NCBI GenBank assembly: GCA_964395765.1
Contig: CAYNCU010000196.1
Coordinates: 1 to 8,080, forward strand
Source of the DNA: DATDPY01 sp964395765
Lineage (GTDB): Bacteria > Bacteroidota > Bacteroidia > Cytophagales > Cyclobacteriaceae
DNA: 8,080 nucleotides
Direction: 5' to 3'
Position numbers and translations under genes: made by a program. Below are positions 1 through 6,679 of the stretch, piece by piece. The first letter of the stretch is position 1, and each line of letters starts with the position of its first letter. The notes below the pieces were generated by a model. That model saw nothing but the letters and a program-made list of their open reading frames with translations, searched no databases and was not told the DNA's origin.

Positions 1-219
1 CTTGCCCTGGGGTTAAATACCCTTTATTCGTATGAAAAATAATTTCGAAATTTCACGGAAGTGGTCAGGGAAGGTACAGCGGTTTGCAGAGGACACAGAT
101 TTTCAATTTTCTGCTTTAGCTACAACTTCCCGGATATTCCAATTCCGGATTCAGTGAAATTTCATTTGAAAATGCCGGCGATCTTCTATCCTCCTCCCAC
201 TATCTTTCATCATCGATCC
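1..219. other. Intergenic stretch downstream of the HAD gene, no gene seen
   Basis: No convincing coding region is visible on either strand. The one open plus-strand frame (from 61) runs antisense into the HAD gene and has no family-like composition. The stretch holds a 12-bp palindrome, AATTTCGAAATT, at 41-52 and a 10-bp inverted repeat, GAAATTTCAC (47-56) with GTGAAATTTC (154-163). A short CCGGA/TCCGG pair lies at 130-134 and 144-148. None is followed by a clear T-run in the minus direction, so I do not call a terminator for the zwf-HAD operon. Any gene to the left lies outside the window. Confidence 0.6.
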
Positions 220-237
220 TCAATCTTCAATCTTCAA
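213..237. repeat. Short 7-bp tandem repeat at the 3' end of the HAD gene
   Basis: On the plus strand TCAATCT occurs twice in tandem from 220, followed by a partial third copy (TCAAA). A degenerate copy (CGATCC) precedes it. The repeat covers the stop codon and the last few codons of the HAD gene, so the C-terminal residues K-I-E-D are encoded by repeat DNA. Similar short, GATTGA-rich stretches are, from general knowledge, frequent between genes in Bacteroidota. Their role is unknown to me. Confidence 0.45.
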
Positions 238-846
238 ACCCAGTGAGGCAAGTTCATTCTTAGTTGTTACGTAATCCTTATGCAGTATCCCATAAATACC
301 CATTTCTCTGGCTACCTGGATGAACAACGGCCTGTCTTCAATATAAATTACATTTTCGTGAGAAACCTGAGCAATATTCAAAGCCACCCGGTATATGTCG
401 GGATCAGGTTTCCGGAAATGAACATAACAGGAGGATATGAAGAAATCGACGAACTCGCCAAGTTTATATTTTTGGATCCTGCGTTCATTCAATTCAAGGC
501 CTTCGTTGCTGACGACGGCCACTTTCAGGCCATATCTTACTTTTAGTTCCCTGATCAGGGTGATCATTTCAGGGTAGGGTTTGGATTGTTCAAACATGTG
601 TTTCTTGAACTGCGCTAGGGTAAACGGCCGCCTGGTGTAGAACACCACCCGCTTAAGATATTCATCGAGTGATAGTTTCCCAACCTCGTAGGTATCAAAA
701 GTAAGGTGATGGCGTTCCTGCATTTCATCCGGTTCCAGGTTAAAATGTTTGGCCGCCGTATGACGGATGGAACGATCCCAGCCATTGGTCAGCAAAACAC
801 CCCCGATATCGAGGAAAAGTGTATTCTTATTTGATTTTTTTGGCAT
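220..846 (-). CDS. HAD-superfamily hydrolase (YihX-like phosphatase)
   Basis: Predicted cytosolic phosphatase of the haloacid dehalogenase superfamily, 208 residues, a usual length for class IA members. All four motifs are visible: motif I at 13-17 (D-I-G-G-V, nucleophile D13), motif II at S113-N114, motif III at K146 in R-K-P-D-P-x-I-Y, and motif IV at E170-D171. The helical cap lies between about residues 20 and 95. The second motif I aspartate is replaced by glycine (G15), as in the YihX type (D-L-G-N-V), so this is a subfamily trait rather than a defect. E. coli YihX acts on glucose-1-phosphate, but the substrate here cannot be read from the sequence. The ATG lies 2 bp after the zwf stop with no Shine-Dalgarno sequence, which points to co-transcription and possibly translational coupling. 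The stop is TGA inside a 7-bp tandem repeat. Family is firm; substrate is unknown. Confidence 0.88.
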   Translation of the reverse strand: MPKKSNKNTLFLDIGGVLLTNGWDRSIRHTAAKHFNLEPDEMQERHHLTFDTYEVGKLSLDEYLKRVVFYTRRPFTLAQFKKHMFEQSKPYPEMITLIRELKVRYGLKVAVVSNEGLELNERRIQKYKLGEFVDFFISSCYVHFRKPDPDIYRVALNIAQVSHENVIYIEDRPLFIQVAREMGIYGILHKDYVTTKNELASLGLKIED

Positions 847-848
847 AC

Positions 849-2366
849 TTATTTTAGTTTTTCCAATTGTTCGGGTTCAGTCCAGAAATGGCCATGCTGG
901 GTTAATAAATTATCTGCCGCTTCAGGACCCCAGGATCCGGCGGAATAATTGGGGAAGGTGGAAGGTTTTTTATCTGCCCAGACCTCCAGCACGGGCATCA
1001 GGATTTTCCAGGCAGCTTCCACCTGGTCAGCCCGCATAAACGGTGTGGCGTCGTTTTGGATGAGATCGTTAAACAAGGTCTCATAGGCATCCGGAAAAGG
1101 CCCGGAAAAATAATCCCGGTAATCGAACCGCATGTCAACCGGTTTCAGTGTGATCTCAGGTCCCGGTTCCTTGGCCTGGAAACGGAGAATGATCCCTTCA
1201 TCAGGCTGGATAAGAATGATCAGGCGTGAGGATGGCCAGTCACGCCGGCCTTCCTCGGGAAATGAGCGGTGGGGCACTTCGCGAAATTGCACCACTATTT
1301 CTGAAGCCCTTCTGGCCAGGCGCTTCCCTGTACGCAAATAGAAGGGAACATCCTGCCAACGCCAGTTATCAACGAAAAGATTCATCGCTACAAAGGTTTC
1401 AGTCATGGAATTTTCATCCACGCCGTTTTCTTCCCGGTAACCGTTAACCTTTTCTTTACCGATCTGCCCTTTTCCATATTGTCCCCTTACAAAATATTTA
1501 TGCACATCGTCATGAGAAATGGTACGGACAGCATGAAGCACGTCAACTTTTTTATTGCGAACTTCGTTGGCATCGAAGGATACCATGGGTTCCATGGCGA
1601 CAATACATAATAACTGCATCAGGTGGTTTTGCACCATATCCCTGAGTTCCCCGGCCTTATCGTAGTAACCGCCCCTGTTGCCGATGCCAAGGGCCTCAGC
1701 CACGGTGATGGAAATATGATCGACATAGCGGCGGTTCCAGAGAGGTTCAAATAAAGGATTGGCAAAACGGAAGGCCAGGATATTCTGTACGGTCTCTTTT
1801 CCCAGGTAGTGATCAATGCGGAAGATCTGCGACTCATCGAAATTCCGGGTGAAAACTTCGTTGAGTTCTCTTGCCGAAGAAAGATCATAGCCGATCGGCT
1901 TTTCCACCACGATCCTTGACTTATCAAGATCCTTCATCATGCCTGCCTCTGCCAGGTATTTCGGGATCACCCCGAACATCATCGGGGGGGTGGCCATATA
2001 ATATATACATTGAATTTCAGCATTCCATTCTTTTCCAATGTCCGCGCATCTTTTTTTCAGCTCCTTGTAGGTATCCGGGTTTTTAAAATCACCTTTTTGG
2101 TAATAAATATGCCTGGCGAATGAATCCCAGTTTTTATCGGTCGTTTTTCCATTCCTGGAAAATTTCTTGACGCCTTCATGAAATTTGTCACGGAGTTCTT
2201 CGTCCTTCATATCCACCCGGTCCAGGACAATAATCGACAAAAGAGGAGGCACTTCGCGGTCCTTGGTAAGGTCATAAAGAGCAGGCACCAGTTTTCTCCA
2301 GGTAAGATCTCCCGCTCCTCCGAATATGGCAAGAATTGTCGGCTTTAATGTATCGGAATAGTTCAT
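849..2366 (-). CDS. zwf: Glucose-6-phosphate 1-dehydrogenase
   Basis: Oxidises glucose-6-phosphate to 6-phosphogluconolactone with NADP+ (or NAD+), the first step of the oxidative pentose phosphate pathway, in the cytosol. The 505-residue length is normal for the family. The N-terminal Rossmann fold carries the dinucleotide motif G-G-A-G-D-L (16-21) followed by R-K-L (24-26). E-K-P-I-G lies at 155-159. The substrate signature R-I-D-H-Y-L-G-K-E lies at 183-191. By comparison with the Leuconostoc enzyme, D185 and H248 (in Q-N-H, 246-248) should be the catalytic dyad, with H186 and K190 binding the phosphate. The C-terminus has the usual A-G-S-W-G-P-E-A-A-D ending. The start is ATG, with an AT-rich leader and no clear ribosome site. 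No pgl (lactonase) or gnd gene is adjacent within the window; a HAD phosphatase follows after 2 bp. A run of seven C residues encodes part of the conserved A-T-P-P segment and does not break the frame. Confidence 0.97.
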   Translation of the reverse strand: MNYSDTLKPTILAIFGGAGDLTWRKLVPALYDLTKDREVPPLLSIIVLDRVDMKDEELRDKFHEGVKKFSRNGKTTDKNWDSFARHIYYQKGDFKNPDTYKELKKRCADIGKEWNAEIQCIYYMATPPMMFGVIPKYLAEAGMMKDLDKSRIVVEKPIGYDLSSARELNEVFTRNFDESQIFRIDHYLGKETVQNILAFRFANPLFEPLWNRRYVDHISITVAEALGIGNRGGYYDKAGELRDMVQNHLMQLLCIVAMEPMVSFDANEVRNKKVDVLHAVRTISHDDVHKYFVRGQYGKGQIGKEKVNGYREENGVDENSMTETFVAMNLFVDNWRWQDVPFYLRTGKRLARRASEIVVQFREVPHRSFPEEGRRDWPSSRLIILIQPDEGIILRFQAKEPGPEITLKPVDMRFDYRDYFSGPFPDAYETLFNDLIQNDATPFMRADQVEAAWKILMPVLEVWADKKPSTFPNYSAGSWGPEAADNLLTQHGHFWTEPEQLEKLK

Positions 2367-2535
2367 ATTTTACGGTTTGTTACAAATGATTAATAACTGT
2401 AAATGATTATTTCAAAATATTTTTCCGAAATTTTTAATAAGATGAATCAATCCTGTCGTTGATAAATGAATTCCGTAATATGGAAACTAGAAAGTTAACT
2501 AAAAGTAGTGAAGTATCCAATCGGATTATGGCCGA

Positions 2536-3945
2536 TTACCTTTTTAGTTTTAAGTCTGTCAGTACGGGGTCGACCACCTCTTTCGGATCATAATTATAAT
2601 GATGGTTTCCTTCGACTTTGATTATCTTTACCGGGGTTTCCGCCAGCTGTTCCGAAAAATCTTCTTTTTCATCTTTCCCGAAAATGATCATAATTTCAGG
2701 ACCTTTGATCTTCTTTATTTCCGGCACCAGTTTGTATTTTTCAGAACTGTTTTCATCCAGCCAGTCGGAAAAATGAAAGATGAAATCGGCATAATCTGAG
2801 GGGGACATCAGATCCAGCAGAATGACCTTGTTCTTATATTCATCAGGCAATTTATCATAGATAAATGGCAGGACTTCTGCACCGAATGAATAACCCATCA
2901 AAATGAATGTTTGCCGGTGCCAGAATTTTGAATAGTAATCCATGATTCCGGCTAGGTCGTCGGCAGATTTTTGCGGGGTGGTTTCATCCCAGAAATATTT
3001 CAGTACATCAATCCCGACAACCGGAATGCCGTTGTTCGAATAATTAACGGCCATATTATTAACAAAACCCCGCCATCCGCCGTCCCCGGAATAGGCGATC
3101 ATCATTGGGGCTGCATTATTTTTTATTTTAGTCGGAATTTCCACCATGGGTATCGCCTTAAGGTTGGTTTTAACCGCATGCGTCTGGGGAGGTGAATATT
3201 TAGTAATTATATAGTGATAACCGTTGATGAACTGGGGAGCCCAGTTTTTAGGTACCGAAAAGCCGTGACCGACCTTTGGCAATTCATATAATTTTGAATA
3301 TTTGATTTTTGACATAAATTCCCGGCAACTTTTAATATTCCAGAATTTGTCAAGGTCCCCGTTTAAAACCACAAATACCGCCGACATATTGGCACGCGGT
3401 AATAAATTATATCCATGTAAGGCAACAGCTGACTGTAAGCCGCTTCCTTTACAGAGTGGCTTGTCGATTTCAATGCCGGGGTCAAAACCCAATGTCAATG
3501 CCCCTTGGTAAGTATGGTCAGGTGCCTGGGCGATCAGGGCGTAGGCCATGGTTGCCCCGGATGAATAACCGGCAAGTATGGGGGTGATAAATTTTTTAAA
3601 ATTCAGTTTCTTTTGAACAAATTCGTTGAGGTATTCAAAATCGCCTGAAATATAATAACAGGATCCGTTAACTTTCCGGATCATCCTGTTATAATGAAGA
3701 ATATCAATTCCCAAAACCAGGGCTCCCTGGCGGGCCAGCCGTTCGGCCATATCCACAACTCCGGACTTCCAGCCGGCATCCCCGGAAATGAATAAAACCA
3801 CCTGGTCCGGACTTCCTGAAGGCTCGTACAGCATTACGCGGCCGAACTTCCCGTAGGATATTGAATCAGTCTTAACCTGGGCAAAGGCAAAATTAATCTG
3901 GATATAAATTGCGGTAATGAAGCTGACCGCAAGGAATTTTCGCAT
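2536..3945 (-). CDS. AcvB/VirJ-family exported protein, two tandem alpha/beta hydrolase domains
   Basis: The 469 residues start with a Sec signal peptide: basic R2-K3, a hydrophobic core at about 4-20, and a probable cut after A-F-A (22/23), so export to the periplasm is likely. Two homologous halves follow. Half 1 (about 35-250) has S-G-D-A-G-W at 54-59, the nucleophile elbow G-Y-S-S-G at 126-130 (S128) and a histidine in V-G-H-G (H227). Half 2 (about 270-465) has S-G-D-G-G-W at 286-291, G-Y-S-F-G-A-E-V-L-P at 351-360 (S353) and N-H-H-Y at 447-450. This matches the architecture of Agrobacterium AcvB, whose C-terminal half resembles VirJ. AcvB and rhizobial AtvA hydrolyse lysyl-phosphatidylglycerol in the periplasm. 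Both halves keep Ser and His, so both could be active. No MprF/LpiA synthase is visible nearby. The gene stands alone, with 128 bp upstream and 169 bp before zwf. Family is firm; the lipid substrate is inferred from distant relatives. Confidence 0.85.
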   Translation of the reverse strand: MRKFLAVSFITAIYIQINFAFAQVKTDSISYGKFGRVMLYEPSGSPDQVVLFISGDAGWKSGVVDMAERLARQGALVLGIDILHYNRMIRKVNGSCYYISGDFEYLNEFVQKKLNFKKFITPILAGYSSGATMAYALIAQAPDHTYQGALTLGFDPGIEIDKPLCKGSGLQSAVALHGYNLLPRANMSAVFVVLNGDLDKFWNIKSCREFMSKIKYSKLYELPKVGHGFSVPKNWAPQFINGYHYIITKYSPPQTHAVKTNLKAIPMVEIPTKIKNNAAPMMIAYSGDGGWRGFVNNMAVNYSNNGIPVVGIDVLKYFWDETTPQKSADDLAGIMDYYSKFWHRQTFILMGYSFGAEVLPFIYDKLPDEYKNKVILLDLMSPSDYADFIFHFSDWLDENSSEKYKLVPEIKKIKGPEIMIIFGKDEKEDFSEQLAETPVKIIKVEGNHHYNYDPKEVVDPVLTDLKLKR

Positions 3946-4043
3946 AATATCTTCTTAATTCGCAGGATATTTACAAAGGAAATCCAAAAACATTGATTTT
4001 AATAAATTATGAAGTTATTTAACAAAAAATAACAATTTACCAC

Positions 4044-4058
4044 ATTCGAAAATCGAAT
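4044..4058 (-). terminator. Weak hairpin after the four-gene operon
   Basis: A perfect 6-bp inverted repeat, ATTCGA (4044-4049) and TCGAAT (4053-4058) with a 3-nt loop, lies 15 nt past the stop codon of the split-barrel gene. The nearest T-run on the minus strand is about 20 nt further on, so it is not a textbook intrinsic terminator. It is listed because it sits where the operon is expected to end. Confidence 0.25.
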
Positions 4059-4073
4059 TTCAAAAATCCTAAT

Positions 4074-4736
4074 TCAATTGTGGTCTTTAATTTTTCTATA
4101 AAGGCTTCCTGGGAGTTCTATTTTTTCATTTAAGATTGAATCACGAACAGGCTTACCAAAGGAATTAATAAAAGGCAATACCCCTGCCCATACTTCCAGA
4201 TCCATATCTTCTTTTTCATCCTTGGGTCCCCCGGTCCTTCGTTTACCTGAAATTTCTTCAATACTGACACGGATTACCCTGGTGGCTTTCAATTCCTTTT
4301 TATTGGGTCTTCTTACTTCTTCCCAGCGACCCGGTAGTATATGGTCGGAGATGATTTTCAGAGCGGCTTCCTTTTCCTCATCTTTTACCAATTCGCCTTT
4401 CCCGAAAATAACGACCGATTCATAATTCATGGAATGGTGAAAGGCTGACCGCGCCAGAACCATCCCGGAAACATGCGCAATTGATATGCAGACGTCGATC
4501 TTTTTTTCCAGTTCTGTAATCAGCCGGCTTACCGAGGCGCCATGAATATAGATGGCATCCTCTTTCCATCCGAACAAGGTGGGTATGACAACCGGGTAGT
4601 TGTTATAATTAAAACCTACATGACAAAGGAATTCATTTTTAAGGAATTCGTTTATCTCATCACGGTCATAAACACCACGATCTGGAATCCTTTTTACCCT
4701 TGCTTTCTTTAAACCTTTTACCGGACCTTGTTTCAT
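4074..4736 (-). CDS. Pyridoxamine 5'-phosphate oxidase-like FMN-binding split-barrel protein (Nim-like)
   Basis: A soluble 220-residue protein that matches the Pyridox_oxase_2 pattern throughout. It has K-R-I-P-D-R-G-V-Y-D near the N-terminus, then G-F-x(5)-P-V-V-I-P-T, I-Y-I-H-G-A, the hallmark L-A-R-S-A-F-H-H-S-M-N-Y, S-V-V-I-F-G-K-G, P-G-R-W-E-E-V-R-R-P, and W-A-G-V-L-P-F near the C-terminus. Family members bind a flavin in a dimeric split barrel, and the Nim branch reduces nitroimidazoles; the natural substrate of this protein is unknown. I chose ATG at 4736. A TTG at 4754 would add six residues but lies inside a sequence that fits a -7 promoter element. The gene is last in a probable operon, 39 bp after the HExxH membrane protein (21 bp if TTG is used). 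The stop is TGA. Family is firm; the start is moderately sure. Confidence 0.87.
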   Translation of the reverse strand: MKQGPVKGLKKARVKRIPDRGVYDRDEINEFLKNEFLCHVGFNYNNYPVVIPTLFGWKEDAIYIHGASVSRLITELEKKIDVCISIAHVSGMVLARSAFHHSMNYESVVIFGKGELVKDEEKEAALKIISDHILPGRWEEVRRPNKKELKATRVIRVSIEEISGKRRTGGPKDEKEDMDLEVWAGVLPFINSFGKPVRDSILNEKIELPGSLYRKIKDHN

Positions 4737-4751
4737 TCGTAATTTTTTATT

Positions 4752-4759
4752 CAAAGATA
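4752..4759 (-). promoter_or_regulatory. Candidate Bacteroidota -7 element (TATCTTTG)
   Basis: On the minus strand TATCTTTG is an exact match to the Bacteroidota -7 consensus TAnnTTTG. It lies 15 nt upstream of the ATG at 4736, so a transcript from it would have a leader of roughly ten nucleotides. No good TTTG -33 partner is found; the closest is CTGG about 22 nt upstream. It could be an internal promoter for the last gene of the operon, or chance. Confidence 0.35.
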
Positions 4760-4775
4760 CCCATATAACATAAAT

Positions 4776-5582
4776 TTAATTCCAGTGTATTCCGTAAACC
4801 AATAGACGGTTCATAATAATTACAAAGATAGAAACCAGGATAAGCCTTCTGTTTAACCGATTGAATTTATCGAAATTATTATTGTACCGCAACGATGGGT
4901 AATTTTTATCGAGGGCCATGCTGAAGGTCCAGAGTAAGGTGAACGGGCTGAATACCGGTGCAATCAGGCTTAAGAAAGTCGGTACGGGAAGGTTAAGCAA
5001 GGTGGTAAGAATGATCCCGATTATTAACGGCCACATAATCATGGCGAAAACAAATTGCTTCCTTTCAGTTTTACCGGATATGATATCTTCGGTTCCCATA
5101 CTTACAAAATAAGGGGTAAGATTACGGATAAGCAGATAAAGTAGAAATACCCCGGCAATGGCAATGGATACGGTCAGGTACATAGGAAAATCGAGGGCCT
5201 GGCATATGTAGCCGGTATCACCTTCCGTGAATAAGGGAGCGATCATCAGGTATCCGAAAAATCCGATGTATCCGAATACTGCCATATATAATTTAAACAG
5301 GAATAAAAGGTTTCGCTGTGTTTGCTTTTTACACAAAATATGAAAGGTGATACCGATGATGAGACTTACTGCAGGTCCCATTCCTTTTACAAGCAGGTTA
5401 GAAGCCAGGGTGACGGATTCATCATTGTCGGTAACATAATTATGGTGAAGCGATACGCCGGTTGCATTCACCAGGATGGCGGTAATAAAATGACCGCATT
5501 CATGAAGTGTCATTTCAAGGATTGAGGCGATTATGAAAAGAAGGGCGGAATTTACTACTACATATTTGTATTTGATTTTCAT
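4776..5582 (-). CDS. Multi-pass membrane protein with HExxH motif (M50-like putative metalloprotease)
   Basis: A 268-residue integral membrane protein with about six or seven hydrophobic segments (near 8-26, 62-84, 91-117, 132-154, 178-200, 203-222 and 247-265). The end of the first helix carries H-E-C-G-H at 27-31, an HExxH zinc site placed as in site-2-protease-like (M50) enzymes. The G-M-G-P-A-V-S-L-I-I-G stretch in the second helix (67-77) resembles the glycine/proline-rich segment of that family. The usual third ligand, the Asp of N-x-x-P-x-P-x-L-D-G, is not evident: a comparable N-L-P-V-P-T-F-L-S-L stretch at 197-206 has no Asp. It may be a divergent or inactive member, or use another ligand. 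The ATG lies 7 bp after the stop of the glycosylase-like gene, with no Shine-Dalgarno sequence. A real, translated gene is very likely; protease function is only suggested. Confidence 0.75.
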   Translation of the reverse strand: MKIKYKYVVVNSALLFIIASILEMTLHECGHFITAILVNATGVSLHHNYVTDNDESVTLASNLLVKGMGPAVSLIIGITFHILCKKQTQRNLLFLFKLYMAVFGYIGFFGYLMIAPLFTEGDTGYICQALDFPMYLTVSIAIAGVFLLYLLIRNLTPYFVSMGTEDIISGKTERKQFVFAMIMWPLIIGIILTTLLNLPVPTFLSLIAPVFSPFTLLWTFSMALDKNYPSLRYNNNFDKFNRLNRRLILVSIFVIIMNRLLVYGIHWN

Positions 5583-5589
5583 TGTGCGC

Positions 5590-6660
5590 TTAATTTAATT
5601 TCATCAAAATATCACAATTCATAAATTCCCCATACTTTTTAGTTGATTTTTCAATCAGATAAATAAGGTTGTCGTGAACACGGTCATAGAGACTTGCCTC
5701 CACTATTATTTTATCTTTTGATATAATTCTTTTCCATGATCCCCGGATCACACCATCGATTATAATTTTAGGGGTAACCAGGCCGGCAAAAGCCTGTTTT
5801 GATAAAAGAGGGTCAAGAATATCATTTCGATCTTTGTACGCCACCATATATTCATCGAATCCCGGCAGCAGGTATATCGTATTGGTCACGCCCTTATTCT
5901 TTGAGGATGTTTCGGTAAACCAATAGGTATTTCCATTTATTTTTTCATGAAGAAGGTCTGTTTTAATTTCTTCAATCCCATTGGTAGCTTCGGATAAATT
6001 CAGGCCTGTCCACCAGGCAAAATCCCGTAAGGTAGCCGGCCCGTGACTTGTAAAATAGCGGTGTGTTATTTTACGCAATGCTTCCTCCCGTGTTATTTTT
6101 TTGTAAGCGGGTACCCATTCATCCAGCAAAACAAAGGTGTATTGTTTACCTTGTTTCGGACCGAAACAGAGGAAACCTTCCTGGGCAAGTTTCCATAGAA
6201 TATGAATCCCCTGTTGGTCTTTTATCTTAATGCCGGCGCGGAATAACAAACCGTACATCTCCTCCCGTGTAAAAATATTTCCACCGGCAAGGGCACTTTC
6301 AAGCGCCTTTTTACTTTTAGTAAATATTTTTTCATCCAGCCCCATTCTTTTCAGCCGGGCTAAATTGCCTTTTACGATTTTGTGGGCCAGCAATTGCAGG
6401 ATCCAACGCGTATCTTCAGCCGCAACGAAATGGAGTGTGCCACGCATGGGCCATGTACGGACAATTTTTCTTTCGGCAATCGCTTTTTCAACCATTGTTT
6501 CAGTCGATCTCTTCATTCGGAGACCGACGGACCAGAGCGCGCCGGGGTAATCCTGAGCCTGCATAGCTCCGAACCAGGACACCACCTGTTCCGGAAGGTC
6601 GAAATCCGGAGTGGAAATATTCTGATTTATTAACCGGTATTTTAAAAGATTGAATTTCAA
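5590..6660 (-). CDS. Winged-helix DNA-binding protein, AlkZ/YcaQ-like DNA glycosylase family (HTH_42)
   Basis: About 356 residues, typical for HTH_42 proteins. Recognisable blocks, numbered from the TTG at 6660, are V-V-x-W-F-G-A-M-Q-A-Q-D-Y-P-G-A (26-41), R-T-W-P-M-R-G-T-L-H, S-H-G-P-A-T-L-R-D-F-A-W-W-T-G-L, L-L-P-G-F-D-E-Y-M and D-G-V-I-R-G-S-W-K-R. The Q34-A35-Q36 motif corresponds to the QxQ catalytic pair of Streptomyces AlkZ, which unhooks interstrand crosslinks; E. coli YcaQ has QxD. Base-excision activity on bulky or crosslinked lesions is therefore plausible, but many family members are untested. An ATG at 6771 is in frame but would overlap the DoxX-like gene by 92 bp and add 37 residues unlike the family, so I take TTG at 6660, 19 bp after the upstream stop. 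The HExxH membrane gene follows after 7 bp. Confidence 0.85.
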   Translation of the reverse strand: MKFNLLKYRLINQNISTPDFDLPEQVVSWFGAMQAQDYPGALWSVGLRMKRSTETMVEKAIAERKIVRTWPMRGTLHFVAAEDTRWILQLLAHKIVKGNLARLKRMGLDEKIFTKSKKALESALAGGNIFTREEMYGLLFRAGIKIKDQQGIHILWKLAQEGFLCFGPKQGKQYTFVLLDEWVPAYKKITREEALRKITHRYFTSHGPATLRDFAWWTGLNLSEATNGIEEIKTDLLHEKINGNTYWFTETSSKNKGVTNTIYLLPGFDEYMVAYKDRNDILDPLLSKQAFAGLVTPKIIIDGVIRGSWKRIISKDKIIVEASLYDRVHDNLIYLIEKSTKKYGEFMNCDILMKLN

Positions 6661-6679
6661 TTTATTATTTTTCTGCCCG

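Noticed and set aside
41..52. Palindrome AATTTCGAAATT as an operator
   Set aside because: It lies downstream of the HAD gene with no visible gene to control, and AT-rich palindromes of this size are common.
61..1039. Plus-strand open frames across the HAD and zwf region
   Set aside because: They lie antisense to genes with clear family motifs and show no recognisable protein pattern.
1619..1927. Minus-strand open frame of 102 codons inside zwf
   Set aside because: It is an out-of-frame shadow of zwf, which covers the same DNA with intact catalytic motifs.
1984..1990. Run of seven G (seven C on the coding strand) in zwf, a possible phase-variable tract
   Set aside because: It encodes part of the conserved A-T-P-P segment of glucose-6-phosphate dehydrogenase and the frame is intact.
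2490..2520. Possible zwf promoter: TTG, 20-nt spacer, TAACTTTC on the minus strand
   Set aside because: The -7 element lacks the final G of TAnnTTTG and the -33 match is only TTG; this is expected by chance in AT-rich DNA.
2519..2537. AATCGG/CCGATT hairpin at the end of the AcvB-like gene
   Set aside because: The stem is only 6 bp, overlaps the stop codon, and no T-run follows on the minus strand, so a terminator call is not supported.
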